Below, one piece after another: positions 55,457 through 63,839 of a DNA stretch of 64,000 nt; the stretch's first letter is position 1; every line of letters begins with the position of its first letter. The stretch lies in assembly GCA_024231975.1 (NCBI GenBank), contig JAAEQB010000078.1, positions 310,001 to 374,000 of the forward strand. Reading direction: 5' to 3'. The notes below the pieces were generated by a model. That model made no database searches, was not told the origin of the DNA, and worked only from the letters and a program-made list of their open reading frames with translations. The DNA is from Allobosea sp. GTDB lineage: Bacteria > Pseudomonadota > Alphaproteobacteria > Rhizobiales > Beijerinckiaceae. A program made the position numbers and the translations under genes.

Positions 55457-55919
55457 CAACGATCTCAACGGATTTCAAGCTTGTCAAGCGATTTGAGATC
55501 GACCAGATGCAAACTGCCTGCGGCAGCCGGGAAGCGAGACTACCGCGCCCGAATCCGTTCGCAACTGCGAAGTGGAACCGGGCTCAAACCTCGCCGTACC
55601 ACGCAGATTCGACGATAAATGAAAGGGTTGGACCGAGCGCAGGCCCGATCGCGATACGGCATGGGGTACAGGCCGGGTCGCGACTGACTCGCATCATCGT
55701 CGGCAATCCGACCACTGCTGCTGGAAACGGCACGCCAGCCTTATTTGTATGCAAATGATCTCGGAGGCACATTCCACCCTCAGATCCAGCCTCGCCAATC
55801 CCGCCTTGCCCACGAGAGTCCGCCTCGGACGCTCTCCCGACTCGACTCCGGCGCGACGCTAAGCAACCATAAGTTGCCGCCGGCTGCAGGAGTCCTCAGC
55901 TGCGGCCGGGGGGTTGGCG
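55457..55919. other. Intergenic region between ABC operon and glycosyltransferase
   Basis: About 460 bases without a supportable gene, moderately AT-richer than the flanks. It holds the second GntR-like site (55742-55755) and a loose EcfG-like match GGAAC-N16-CGTA at 55574-55598. GGGGGG at 55908-55913 serves the glycosyltransferase start. Confidence 0.5.
55742..55755. promoter_or_regulatory. GntR-like operator, second copy
   Basis: ATTTGTATGCAAAT pairs at six of seven positions as a palindrome, close to the TTGTATACAA type of site used by FCD-subfamily GntR regulators. It repeats 13 bases of the site at 55444-55456, 298 bases away. No GntR gene is in the window. Confidence 0.5.
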
Positions 55920-57857
55920 ATGGAGGCTCTGGCTCGGCCGCACGCGGGCGCAGGCGAGGTGCGCATGCTCGGCCTGCCCGCCGAGATCGCCTTCCTGGCC
56001 GACCATGGCGTGCCGCCGGCGCGATTGCAGGAGGCCGCCCGGCTCGCGGAGCGGATCGGCGTGCCACCAAGCCGTCAGGTCATCGCTTCAGGCCTCGTTA
56101 CGGAGGAGCAGTTCTACCGGGCCTTGGCGGCCGAGCTCGACCTGCGCTTCCAGCCGCGCGCGCCGCCCTTGCAACCCGGCGGCGACATCGCGGCCATCCT
56201 GCGCGAAGGCCTGGCCGTCACCCATGTTCGCCTCGACAGCCCCGTGCGCTTCGCGGCCGCGCCGCCAGCGGGCCCGGCCTTAAGACGCTTCCTCGCCGCC
56301 GGCGCCCGGGCTCGTGGGGATATCGTGGTGCTGCCTCCCTCGGCACTGGCAGCCGAGCTAAGGCGGGCCAATTCCGGAACGATCACGCGCGCAGCGGCCT
56401 GGCTCGACGAAGCGGGCAGGCAACGCTTCAGCGCCCGCACCGGCACGAACTGGCTGCAGAAGGCACTGGCCTTCATCCTGGTCGCTATTCTGTCCGTGAC
56501 CGGCACGCTCGCGCCGACGCTGACCTTGATCGGCGTGATGCTGACGCTGGGACCGGTCTTCTTCGGCGCAGTGCTTCTGCGCCTCGCGGCGCTGATGGAG
56601 AGGCCGACCATCGATCTCTGGCGCGAACATCGCTGGCAGATCGATGACGGCCGCTTGCCCGTCTACACCGTCGCCGTCCCCATCTTCGGCGAAGAGGCCG
56701 TGCTGGATCAGCTGGTCGAAGCCCTGACGGCCATCGACTATCCCGCCGCCAAGCTCGACATCCGCATTCTCGTCGAGGAGATCGACTGGGGTCTGCGCCG
56801 TGCCCTCGCGGCTCGCGAGCTTCCGCCCTTCATGCAGGTTGTGATCGTGCCGCGCGGCGCTCCGCAGACCAAGCCGCGCGCGCTCAACATCGCGCTGGCC
56901 GAGGCGCGCGGCGAGCTCTTCACCATCTTCGATGCCGAGGACATTCCCGATCCGCGCCAATTGCGCCTGGCGGCGGCGCGCTTCCTGCGCTCCGATGCCG
57001 ATCTCGTCTGCCTTCAGGCCCATCTCGTCATCGACAACACCGAGGATGGCTGGCTCGCCGGCTGCTTCGCGCTCGAATATGCCGGGCTGTTCGACGTGCT
57101 GAACCCCGGCCTGCTGCAATCGGGCCTGCCGATCATGCTGGGCGGCACCTCGAACCATTTCCGGACGCAAGCGCTGCGGCGCGTCGGCGGCTGGGACCCC
57201 TGGAACGTCACCGAGGATGCCGATATCGGCTTCAGGCTGGTGCGTGCCGGCGGCTACATCGCCGATCTGCCGAGCCGCACCCTCGAGGAAGCGCCAGCCA
57301 CGCTGCGAGCGTGGCTCAGGCAGCGCACCCGCTGGTACAAGGGCTATCTGCAGACGCTGATCAGTCATCTGCTGCAGCCTCGCCGGCTGCTGAACGAAGC
57401 CGGGCTCCTCAGCACGCTCACCTTTCTGGTGTTGACGCTGGGTACCCTGCTGGGAACCTTCTTTTACCCAGTCTTCGCCGCAGCAATGGGGACAGCCTTG
57501 CTGAGCGGTTCGCTGCTGTCGCCGAATGGCCCGCTGGAACTCCTGTTTTCCGCCGCGGCCCTGGCGCTGGCCGGCGGCGGAATCTGCGTGGTCTTCCTGA
57601 TACCGGCGCTCGGCGCCTGGCGGCGCGGCGCGATCGGGCTATGGCGCTGGCTGCCGCTTCTGCCCGTCTACCACCTGCTGGCCTCGCTCGCGGCTTGGCT
57701 CGCTTTGTATGAATATCTCAATGACCGCTTCGCCTGGAACAAGACGGCGCACGGTCTTGCCCGCTCGTCACGCTATCGCGGCCTGGCGCAGTCCCCGGCA
57801 CTCACAGATGCCGCAGCCATTCCTGCGCCGCTTCCGCCGGCGGACGCTCGATATTGA
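55920..57857 (+). CDS. Family 2 glycosyltransferase with N-terminal MshEN-like domain
   Basis: 645 residues. Residues about 15-85 look like the GspE/MshE N-terminal fold (LQEAARLAERIGVPPSRQVIASGLVTEEQFYRALAAELDL), sometimes a c-di-GMP-binding module. Two helices precede a processive-type GT2 domain: VAVPIFGEEAVLDQLVEAL, RILVEEIDW, TKPRALNIALAEARGELFTIFDAED, NVTEDADIGFRL and the acceptor motif QRTRWYKG. Three or four helices end the protein. It probably makes or exports a beta-linked surface polysaccharide; the sugar is unknown. The start is ATG 55920 behind a G-run. The last 56 bases overlap the convergent Sco1 gene. Confidence 0.82.
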   Translation: MEALARPHAGAGEVRMLGLPAEIAFLADHGVPPARLQEAARLAERIGVPPSRQVIASGLVTEEQFYRALAAELDLRFQPRAPPLQPGGDIAAILREGLAVTHVRLDSPVRFAAAPPAGPALRRFLAAGARARGDIVVLPPSALAAELRRANSGTITRAAAWLDEAGRQRFSARTGTNWLQKALAFILVAILSVTGTLAPTLTLIGVMLTLGPVFFGAVLLRLAALMERPTIDLWREHRWQIDDGRLPVYTVAVPIFGEEAVLDQLVEALTAIDYPAAKLDIRILVEEIDWGLRRALAARELPPFMQVVIVPRGAPQTKPRALNIALAEARGELFTIFDAEDIPDPRQLRLAAARFLRSDADLVCLQAHLVIDNTEDGWLAGCFALEYAGLFDVLNPGLLQSGLPIMLGGTSNHFRTQALRRVGGWDPWNVTEDADIGFRLVRAGGYIADLPSRTLEEAPATLRAWLRQRTRWYKGYLQTLISHLLQPRRLLNEAGLLSTLTFLVLTLGTLLGTFFYPVFAAAMGTALLSGSLLSPNGPLELLFSAAALALAGGGICVVFLIPALGAWRRGAIGLWRWLPLLPVYHLLASLAAWLALYEYLNDRFAWNKTAHGLARSSRYRGLAQSPALTDAAAIPAPLPPADARY

Positions 57858-58395
57858 AGGCGCCGACGAAACCGCCATTCTTGTCCATCAGATAGACCAG
57901 GGCGGTGTGGTCCATGGTGTAGTCGCCGTCCTTGAGTGGGACCTTGCGGGCATAGGCGCGGTAGGCCTTGATCGTGGCGTCGACCGCGGCGCGATCGCCG
58001 GTCAGCCCGAGGATGCGCGGGTCGAAGGAGCCGAGATAGCTCTTCATCGTCTCGGCGGTGTCGCGCTCGGGATCGACCGTGACGAAGAGTGCCTTGAGCT
58101 TGTCGCCCTTTGCTCCCGCCGCCCGCAGAACCTCCGAGATCTCGAACAGCTTGGTCGGGCAGATGTCGGGGCAATGGGTGAAGCCGAAGAAGACCAGGAA
58201 GGGCGCGCCGCGCAGGTCCTTGTCGGTCAAGGTCTTGCCCTCGGCGGTGGTGAGGGTGAACGGCCCGCCGACGCTGGAGGCGAGGCTCTGCCCGCCCTGG
58301 CGGGAGGCCGGTGCGAAGGTGATGAAGGCCGCGGCGGCCAGCGCGGCGGCGCCGAGCAGGAAGACCAGCAGGGGCAGGAGCAGGCGGCGATTCAC
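57802..58395 (-). CDS. SCO1/SenC family copper chaperone
   Basis: 197-residue membrane-anchored thioredoxin-fold protein that delivers copper to, or reduces, cytochrome oxidase. One N-terminal helix (RRLLLPLLVFLLGAAALAAAAF), then FFGFTHCPDICPTKL with Cys75 and Cys79, a VTVDPERDT segment and the third copper ligand His in DYTMDHTALVYLM. All three ligands are present. GTG 58395 is chosen because it starts the anchor helix and has GAGGA upstream. Its 3' end overlaps the glycosyltransferase gene by 56 bases. A 58-residue membrane protein is encoded just upstream. Confidence 0.9.
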   Translation of the reverse strand: MNRRLLLPLLVFLLGAAALAAAAFITFAPASRQGGQSLASSVGGPFTLTTAEGKTLTDKDLRGAPFLVFFGFTHCPDICPTKLFEISEVLRAAGAKGDKLKALFVTVDPERDTAETMKSYLGSFDPRILGLTGDRAAVDATIKAYRAYARKVPLKDGDYTMDHTALVYLMDKNGGFVGAFNIERPPAEAAQEWLRHL

Positions 58396-58427
58396 GGGGA
58401 GATCCTCGAAGGCGGACGGAAGGCCGC

Positions 58428-58604
58428 TCAGAAGCAGGCGAGGAGCGCGGCGATCAGCCCGTCGGTGAACAGCCGATCGCCCTCGCGCCACCAGAGCAGC
58501 AGGCCGGCCGCCAGCAGGAGGCCGAAGCCGCCGGCGAGCAGCCAGAGGCCGGGCCGATGGGCCGAGGCGGCGTCCTGCATATCGGTCTGCGGAGCTACGC
58601 TCAT
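58428..58604 (-). CDS. Small membrane protein of 58 residues upstream of Sco1
   Basis: Read by hand: ATG at 58604 to TGA at 58428. It has a short polar N-terminus (SVAPQTDMQDAASAHR), a strong helix (PGLWLLAGGFGLLLAAGLLL), then WWREGDRLF and a weaker hydrophobic stretch ending in ACF. The ribosome binding site is poor. It is 32 bases upstream of the Sco1 GTG on the same strand, so the two are probably co-transcribed; a role in oxidase or copper handling is only inferred from that. Codon third positions are strongly G/C, as in real genes here. Confidence 0.6.
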   Translation of the reverse strand: MSVAPQTDMQDAASAHRPGLWLLAGGFGLLLAAGLLLWWREGDRLFTDGLIAALLACF

Positions 58605-58928
58605 CGGAGCAATCTAGCGCTGGAGGTCATCAACCGGAAGCTGCGTTCATGCCGCAGGGATACTCCGACTTCCCATCTGCACGATGCCACTTGGCGATCC
58701 CTCTTGGCCACCCCACATGAGATCATAGGCGCACAGGCTGGCGCCCATCTCTGGCGTCGACGCGAAGAGATGAGTTGAGGATGGTTCGCGTTTGCGTCGG
58801 GGGCAGGGCCCAGATGCCCGGCTTTCATCAAAGCGCCCCCCTTTCGGCCAGGAACTTGCAAGTCTGTCTGCGGTTGAATGTTCAGGGGCACTGTCGGCGA
58901 GGCCGGCTTGCGCTGGAGGGCTACCACG
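58605..58928. other. Intergenic region upstream of prkA
   Basis: About 320 bases. No supportable ORF on either strand. The only feature recognised is the EcfG-like promoter near its right end (58851-58875). The leader from there to the prkA ATG is about 45 bases. Confidence 0.5.
58851..58875 (+). promoter_or_regulatory. Possible EcfG-type promoter of prkA-yeaH-spoVR
   Basis: GGAAC (58851-58855), 16 bases, GGTT (58872-58875); one mismatch to the CGTT -10 element. About 54 bases before the prkA start. Confidence 0.5.
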
Positions 58929-60875
58929 ATGGAACGAGACGGCGAGGTCTTCCGCTTATTCTCCGAGGACTATCGAAGCTATTCGCAGGAAGAGATGAGC
59001 CTGCAGGAATACCTGCTGGCCTGTCGCGAAGACAAATCGATGTACGCTTCCGCCGCCGAGCGGATGCTCGACGCGATCGGCAAGCCGAAATTGTTCGACA
59101 CCAGCCAGGACGAGCGCCTGGGCCGGATCTTCTCGAACCGGACGATCAAGATCTACCCGTCCTTCGCCGATTTCTTCGGCATGGAGGATACGATCGAGCG
59201 GATCGCCGGCTATTTCCGCTATGCCTCGCAAGGGCTGGAGGAGCGCAAGCAGATCCTCTATCTGCTCGGCCCGGTCGGCGGCGGCAAGTCGTCGCTGGCC
59301 GAGCGGCTGAAGAAGCTGATGGAGGAGCGTCCGTTCTACACGCTCAAGGTCGGCGACCGGATCAGCCCGGTCTTCGAATCGCCGCTCGGCCTGTTCCGGC
59401 CCGACCGCATGGGCGATCTCTTCGAGGACAAGTACGGCATCGCCCGGCGACGCCTGACCGGGCTGATCTCGCCCTGGGCGAGCAAGCGGCTCGACGAGCT
59501 CTCGGGCGACATCGCCAAGTTCAAGGTGGTCAAGCTGATGCCCTCGCGCCTGCGGCAGATCGGCATCGCCAAGACCGAGCCCGGCGACGAGAACAACCAG
59601 GATGTCTCGACGCTCGTCGGCAAGGTCGACATCCGCCAGCTCGAGAATTTCAGCCAGTCGGACCCGGATGCCTATTCCTATAGCGGCGGGCTGAACCGGA
59701 CGACGCAGGGCCTGCTCGAATTCGTCGAGATGTTCAAGGCGCCGATCAAGGTGTTGCACCCGTTGCTGACCGCGACGCAGGAGGGCAGCTACAACGGCAC
59801 CGAGAATTTCGGCGGCTTCCCCTATCAAGGCATCGTGCTGGCGCATTCCAACGAGTCGGAATGGCTGCAGTTCAAGAACAACAAGAACAACGAGGCGTTC
59901 CTCGACCGCATCCTGGTGGTGAAGGTGCCCTATTGCCTGCGCGTCACCGAGGAGAGGCAGATCTACGAGAAGCTGCTGCGCGAGAGCGAGCTGGCCGGCA
60001 GCCCCTGCGCGCCGGAGGTGCTCGACCTGCTCAGCCGCTTCTCGGTCTCGACCCGTTTGAACGAGTTCGAGAACTCGCCGCTCTACACCAAGATGCGCGT
60101 CTATGACGGCGAGAACCTGAAGGAGGTCGAGCCCAAGGCCAAGGCCATGCAGGAGTATCGCGACGCCGCCGGGGTCGACGAGGGCATGACCGGCGTCAGC
60201 ACGCGCTTCGCCTTCAAGATCCTGTCGCAGACCTTCAACTACGACACCGAGGAACTCGCTGCCGATCCCGTGCACCTGATGTACATCCTGGAGGGGGCGA
60301 TCAAGCGCGAGCAGTTCCCGAAGGAGACGGAAGCGGCCTATCTCGATTTCATCAAGTCCGAGCTGGCGACGCGTTATGCCGAGTTCATCGGCCACGAGAT
60401 CCAGAAGGCCTATCTGGAATCCTATGGCGAGTACGGCCAGAACCTGTTCGACCGCTACATCGCCTATGCCGACGCCTGGGTCGAGGACCAGGACTACAAG
60501 GACCCCGACACCGGCCAGATCCTCAACCGGCAGGTCCTCGACAACGAATTGTCGCAGATCGAGAAGCCGGCCGGCATCGCCAATCCCAAGGACTTCCGCA
60601 ACGAGGTGGTGAAGTTCACCCTGCGCGCCAGGGCCAGGAACAACGGCCGCAACCCGTCCTGGACCAGCTATGAGAAGCTGCGCGAGGTAATCGAGAAGCG
60701 GATGTTCGGCCAGGTCGAGGACCTGCTGCCGGTGATCAGCTTCGGCTCGAAGCAGGACAGCGTGACCGAGAAGCGCCATCACGGCTTCGTGCAGCGCATG
60801 GTCGAGCGCGGCTATACCGAGCGCCAGGTCCGGCGCCTGGTCGACTGGTACATGCGCGTCAACAAGGCGGGCTAG
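58929..60875 (+). CDS. prkA: PrkA family serine protein kinase (YeaG)
   Basis: 648 residues: an AAA+ domain with Walker A LLGPVGGGKSSLAERL (Lys near 120) and a C-terminal eukaryotic-kinase-like region. Other family segments are YPSFADFFGMEDTIERI, QEGSYNGTENFGGFPYQGIVLAHSNE and a C-terminal VQRMVERGYTERQVRRLVDWYMRV. In enterobacteria YeaG works with YeaH in starvation and stress survival. ATG 58929 has GGAGGG eight bases before it; the frame extends 17 codons upstream without support. First gene of the prkA-yeaH-spoVR operon. Confidence 0.95.
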   Translation: MERDGEVFRLFSEDYRSYSQEEMSLQEYLLACREDKSMYASAAERMLDAIGKPKLFDTSQDERLGRIFSNRTIKIYPSFADFFGMEDTIERIAGYFRYASQGLEERKQILYLLGPVGGGKSSLAERLKKLMEERPFYTLKVGDRISPVFESPLGLFRPDRMGDLFEDKYGIARRRLTGLISPWASKRLDELSGDIAKFKVVKLMPSRLRQIGIAKTEPGDENNQDVSTLVGKVDIRQLENFSQSDPDAYSYSGGLNRTTQGLLEFVEMFKAPIKVLHPLLTATQEGSYNGTENFGGFPYQGIVLAHSNESEWLQFKNNKNNEAFLDRILVVKVPYCLRVTEERQIYEKLLRESELAGSPCAPEVLDLLSRFSVSTRLNEFENSPLYTKMRVYDGENLKEVEPKAKAMQEYRDAAGVDEGMTGVSTRFAFKILSQTFNYDTEELAADPVHLMYILEGAIKREQFPKETEAAYLDFIKSELATRYAEFIGHEIQKAYLESYGEYGQNLFDRYIAYADAWVEDQDYKDPDTGQILNRQVLDNELSQIEKPAGIANPKDFRNEVVKFTLRARARNNGRNPSWTSYEKLREVIEKRMFGQVEDLLPVISFGSKQDSVTEKRHHGFVQRMVERGYTERQVRRLVDWYMRVNKAG

Positions 60876-60876
60876 A

Positions 60877-60922
60877 GCATCGGCCCGAAAAGCGGGGTCC
60901 GGTTTTCGGGCAAAGCCGATGC
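60877..60922. repeat. Palindromic intergenic element between prkA and yeaH
   Basis: Arms GCATCGGC (60877-60884)/GCCGATGC (60915-60922) and CCGAAAA (60885-60891)/TTTTCGG (60903-60909), with a small bulge. It begins one base after the prkA stop. The sequence is of a type scattered in Hyphomicrobiales intergenic regions. It may stabilise or attenuate the operon mRNA. Confidence 0.7.
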
Positions 60923-60952
60923 GAGAGTAAGAATCCCGGCGGGGAGCCTGCC

Positions 60953-62257
60953 ATGCCGATCTTCATCGACCGCCGCCTGAACCCGAAGGACAAGAGCCTG
61001 GGCAATCGCCAGCGCTTCCTGCATCGGGTCCGGGCGGAGCTGAAGCGCAGCGTTCAGGAGCAGATCCGCTCCGGCAAGATCGCCGATGCGGATGGCGAGC
61101 ACGCCGTCTCGATCCCGGCGAAGGGCACGAGCGAGCCGAGCTTCCGCGCCGCCGGGGACAGCGGCCGGCGCCAGCATGTCCTGCCGGGCAACAAGCAGTT
61201 CTCGCCGGGGGACAAGATGCCGAAGCCCGGCCAGGGCGGCGGAGCCGGCTCGTCGCCCGGCCTGCAGGATTCCGAGGACGATTTCCGCTTCGTGCTCTCG
61301 CGCGAGGAGGTGCTCGACCTGTTCTTCGAGGACCTCGAGCTGCCCGACATGGTCAAGCTCAACCTGAAGGAAATCCTCGCCTCCAAGCCGCGGCGGGCCG
61401 GCTTCGCGTCGAGCGGTTCGCCGACCAACATCAATGTCTCGCGCACCATGCGCAACAGCCATGGCCGCCGCATCGCCCTGCAGCGGCCCAAGCGCGCGGA
61501 GGTCGAGGCCATCATCGCCGAGCTGGCGAAGATCGAGGCCGAGGGGACGGATCCCGCCCGCGCCAAGGCCACCGCCTTGCGCGCCGAGCTCGACCGGCTG
61601 GAGCGCCGGCGCCGGGTGATCGCCTTCGTCGACCCCGTCGACATCCGCTTCAACCGCTTCGAGGCGCAGCCGCTGCCGAACGCAAACGCGGTGATGTTCT
61701 GCCTGATGGACGTCTCAGGCTCGATGGGCGAACGCGAGAAGGACCTGGCCAAGCGCTTCTTCGTGCTGCTGCATTTGTTCCTGAAGCGGCGCTATGACCG
61801 CACCGAACTCGTCTTCATCCGCCATACCCATATCGCTCAGGAGGTCGACGAGGACACCTTCTTCCTGAGCACGCAGAGCGGCGGCACCGTCGTCTCCACC
61901 GCGCTGGAGGAAATGCAGCGCGTGATCGCGCAGCGCTATCCGAGCAAGGACTGGAACATCTATGTCGCGCAGGCCTCCGATGGCGACAATTTCGCCAGCG
62001 ATTCCGAGCGCTGCCTGCGCCTGCTCGACAGCGAGATCATGCGCCTGTGCCAGTATTTCGCCTATGTCGAGATCATCGACGAGCGCGAGAGCGAGATCTT
62101 CGGCTCGACCGACAACGGTACCTCGCTCTGGCGCGCCTATCTCACGGTCAAGGAACGCTGGCCGAATTTCGACATGACCCGCATCGCCCGGGCCGCCGAC
62201 ATCTACCCGGTCTTCCGCCAGCTCTTCACCCGGCAGCCGGCGCGGCCGCGCAACTGA
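60953..62257 (+). CDS. yeaH: YeaH/YhbH family protein (DUF444)
   Basis: 434 residues. N-terminal IDRRLNPKDKSLGNRQRFLHR is the family opening; the middle has VLDLFFEDLELPDMVKLNLKE; the C-terminal half is a VWA-like domain with MIDAS-type FCLMDVSGSMGEREKDLAKR near residue 250 and GGTVVSTALEEM. The partner of PrkA in the same stress pathway; biochemical role unknown. GGGGAG lies six bases before the ATG. Separated from prkA by 77 bases containing a palindrome and from spoVR by 11. Confidence 0.93.
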   Translation: MPIFIDRRLNPKDKSLGNRQRFLHRVRAELKRSVQEQIRSGKIADADGEHAVSIPAKGTSEPSFRAAGDSGRRQHVLPGNKQFSPGDKMPKPGQGGGAGSSPGLQDSEDDFRFVLSREEVLDLFFEDLELPDMVKLNLKEILASKPRRAGFASSGSPTNINVSRTMRNSHGRRIALQRPKRAEVEAIIAELAKIEAEGTDPARAKATALRAELDRLERRRRVIAFVDPVDIRFNRFEAQPLPNANAVMFCLMDVSGSMGEREKDLAKRFFVLLHLFLKRRYDRTELVFIRHTHIAQEVDEDTFFLSTQSGGTVVSTALEEMQRVIAQRYPSKDWNIYVAQASDGDNFASDSERCLRLLDSEIMRLCQYFAYVEIIDERESEIFGSTDNGTSLWRAYLTVKERWPNFDMTRIARAADIYPVFRQLFTRQPARPRN

Positions 62258-62268
62258 AGGGAGCGCCG

Positions 62269-63822
62269 ATGGCCAGGCATGCGCACCGCCCCGATCTGCT
62301 GTTCACCGGCTCGGACTGGAATTTCGGAACCTTGTCGCATGCCTACGACGTCATCGAGGCGGTGGCGAAGGAGGAGCTGCGGCTCGACATCTATCCGGTG
62401 CAGATGGAGGTGATCTCCTCCGAGCAGATGCTCGACGCCTATTCCTCGATCGGCATGCCGCTGATGTATCGCCACTGGTCGTTCGGCAAACACTTCGTCC
62501 ATCACGAATTGCACTACCGCAAGGGCGGCCGCGGCCTCGCCTATGAGATCGTCATCAATTCCGACCCCTGCATCGTCTATCTGATGGAAGAGAACACCAT
62601 GGCCCTGCAGGCGCTGGTGACGGCGCATGCGGCCCTCGGGCACAACCATTTCTTCAAGAACAACTACCTGTTCCGGCAATGGACCGACGCCGACGCGATC
62701 CTGGGCTATCTGGATTTCGCCAAGGGCTACATCACCCGCTGCGAGGAGAAGCATGGCGTCGCAGCGGTGGAGTCCGTGCTCGACGCCGCCCACGCGCTGA
62801 TGGACCAGGGCGTGTTCCGCTATCGCCGCCCGCCCCGGCTCTCCTCCGAGAAGCAGCGCGAGGGCCTGCGCGAGCGGCTGGAATATGAGGAGCGCACCTA
62901 CAACGATCTCTGGCGCACGCTCCCGCGCCAGGCGGATGGCGCCAAGGCGGCGGCGGAGAACGCGGACCTGATCGCCGAGCGCAAGAAGGCGCTCAACCTG
63001 CCCGAAGAGAACCTGCTCTATTTCCTGGAGAAAACCAGCCTGATCCTCGAGCCCTGGCAGCGCGAGATCCTCAGGATCGTCCGGGTCATCGCCCAGTATT
63101 TCTATCCGCAGCGGCAGACGCAGGTGATGAACGAGGGCTGCGCCACCTTCGTGCATTACACCGTGATGAACGCACTGTTCGACCGCGGCCGGATCAGCGA
63201 AGGCGCCATGCTGGAGATCCTGCGCAACCACTCGAACGTCATCTTCCAGCCGGGCTTCGACGACCCCCGCTTTTCCGGCATCAACCCCTATGCGCTCGGC
63301 CTCGACATGATGCAGGACATCCAGCGCATCTCGACCGAGCCGACGGCGGAGGATCGCGACTGGTTTCCCGAGATCGCCGGCAGTGGCGACTGGCGCACGA
63401 TCCTGCTCGACGCCTGGGCCAACCACCGCGACGAATCCTTCATCCGCCAATATCTCAGCCCGGCGCTGATCCGGAAATGGCGGCTGTTCACGCTCTCCGA
63501 TGCGGCGAAGGACACGTTCTATAGCGTGGCTTCGATCCATAACGAGCGCGGCTATCAGCAGATTCGCTCCGCTCTGGCCCAGAGATACGACATCGGGACG
63601 AACAACACCGACATCCAGGTCGTCGATGTCGACCTGCTCGGCCAGCGGCATCTGCGCCTGCAGCACAAGGTCCGCGACGGCATCGTGCTGGATGGCGGCA
63701 GCTGCGAGGCGACTTTGCGCCATGTCCAGCGGCTCTGGGGCTACGAGGTCAGCCTGCAGGGCGTCGACGCGCAGACCGGCGCAACGGTCTATGAGCGCTC
63801 CAGCAGCCAGCTGGCGCAGTGA
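62269..63822 (+). CDS. spoVR: SpoVR family protein (YcgB)
   Basis: 517 residues. Family hallmarks are EVISSEQMLDAYSSIGMPLMYRHWSFGK, YEIVINSDPCIVYLMEEN, HAALGHNHFFKNNYLF and a NEGCATFVHYTVMN segment; the many His and Glu in these stretches hint at a metal site. In Bacillus SpoVR affects spore cortex; here, as in other non-sporulating bacteria, it accompanies PrkA and YeaH. AAGGGAG precedes ATG 62269. The frame is open upstream only as an overlap with yeaH. Confidence 0.94.
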   Translation: MARHAHRPDLLFTGSDWNFGTLSHAYDVIEAVAKEELRLDIYPVQMEVISSEQMLDAYSSIGMPLMYRHWSFGKHFVHHELHYRKGGRGLAYEIVINSDPCIVYLMEENTMALQALVTAHAALGHNHFFKNNYLFRQWTDADAILGYLDFAKGYITRCEEKHGVAAVESVLDAAHALMDQGVFRYRRPPRLSSEKQREGLRERLEYEERTYNDLWRTLPRQADGAKAAAENADLIAERKKALNLPEENLLYFLEKTSLILEPWQREILRIVRVIAQYFYPQRQTQVMNEGCATFVHYTVMNALFDRGRISEGAMLEILRNHSNVIFQPGFDDPRFSGINPYALGLDMMQDIQRISTEPTAEDRDWFPEIAGSGDWRTILLDAWANHRDESFIRQYLSPALIRKWRLFTLSDAAKDTFYSVASIHNERGYQQIRSALAQRYDIGTNNTDIQVVDVDLLGQRHLRLQHKVRDGIVLDGGSCEATLRHVQRLWGYEVSLQGVDAQTGATVYERSSSQLAQ

Positions 63823-63839
63823 CCGGCCGCCAATTGGCG

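Noticed and set aside
55574..55598. EcfG-like GGAAC-N16-CGTA on the plus strand
   Set aside because: The -10 is imperfect and the next plus-strand gene starts more than 300 bases downstream.
58956..60782. A 608-residue open frame opposite prkA
   Set aside because: Antisense shadow; prkA has all family motifs on the other strand.
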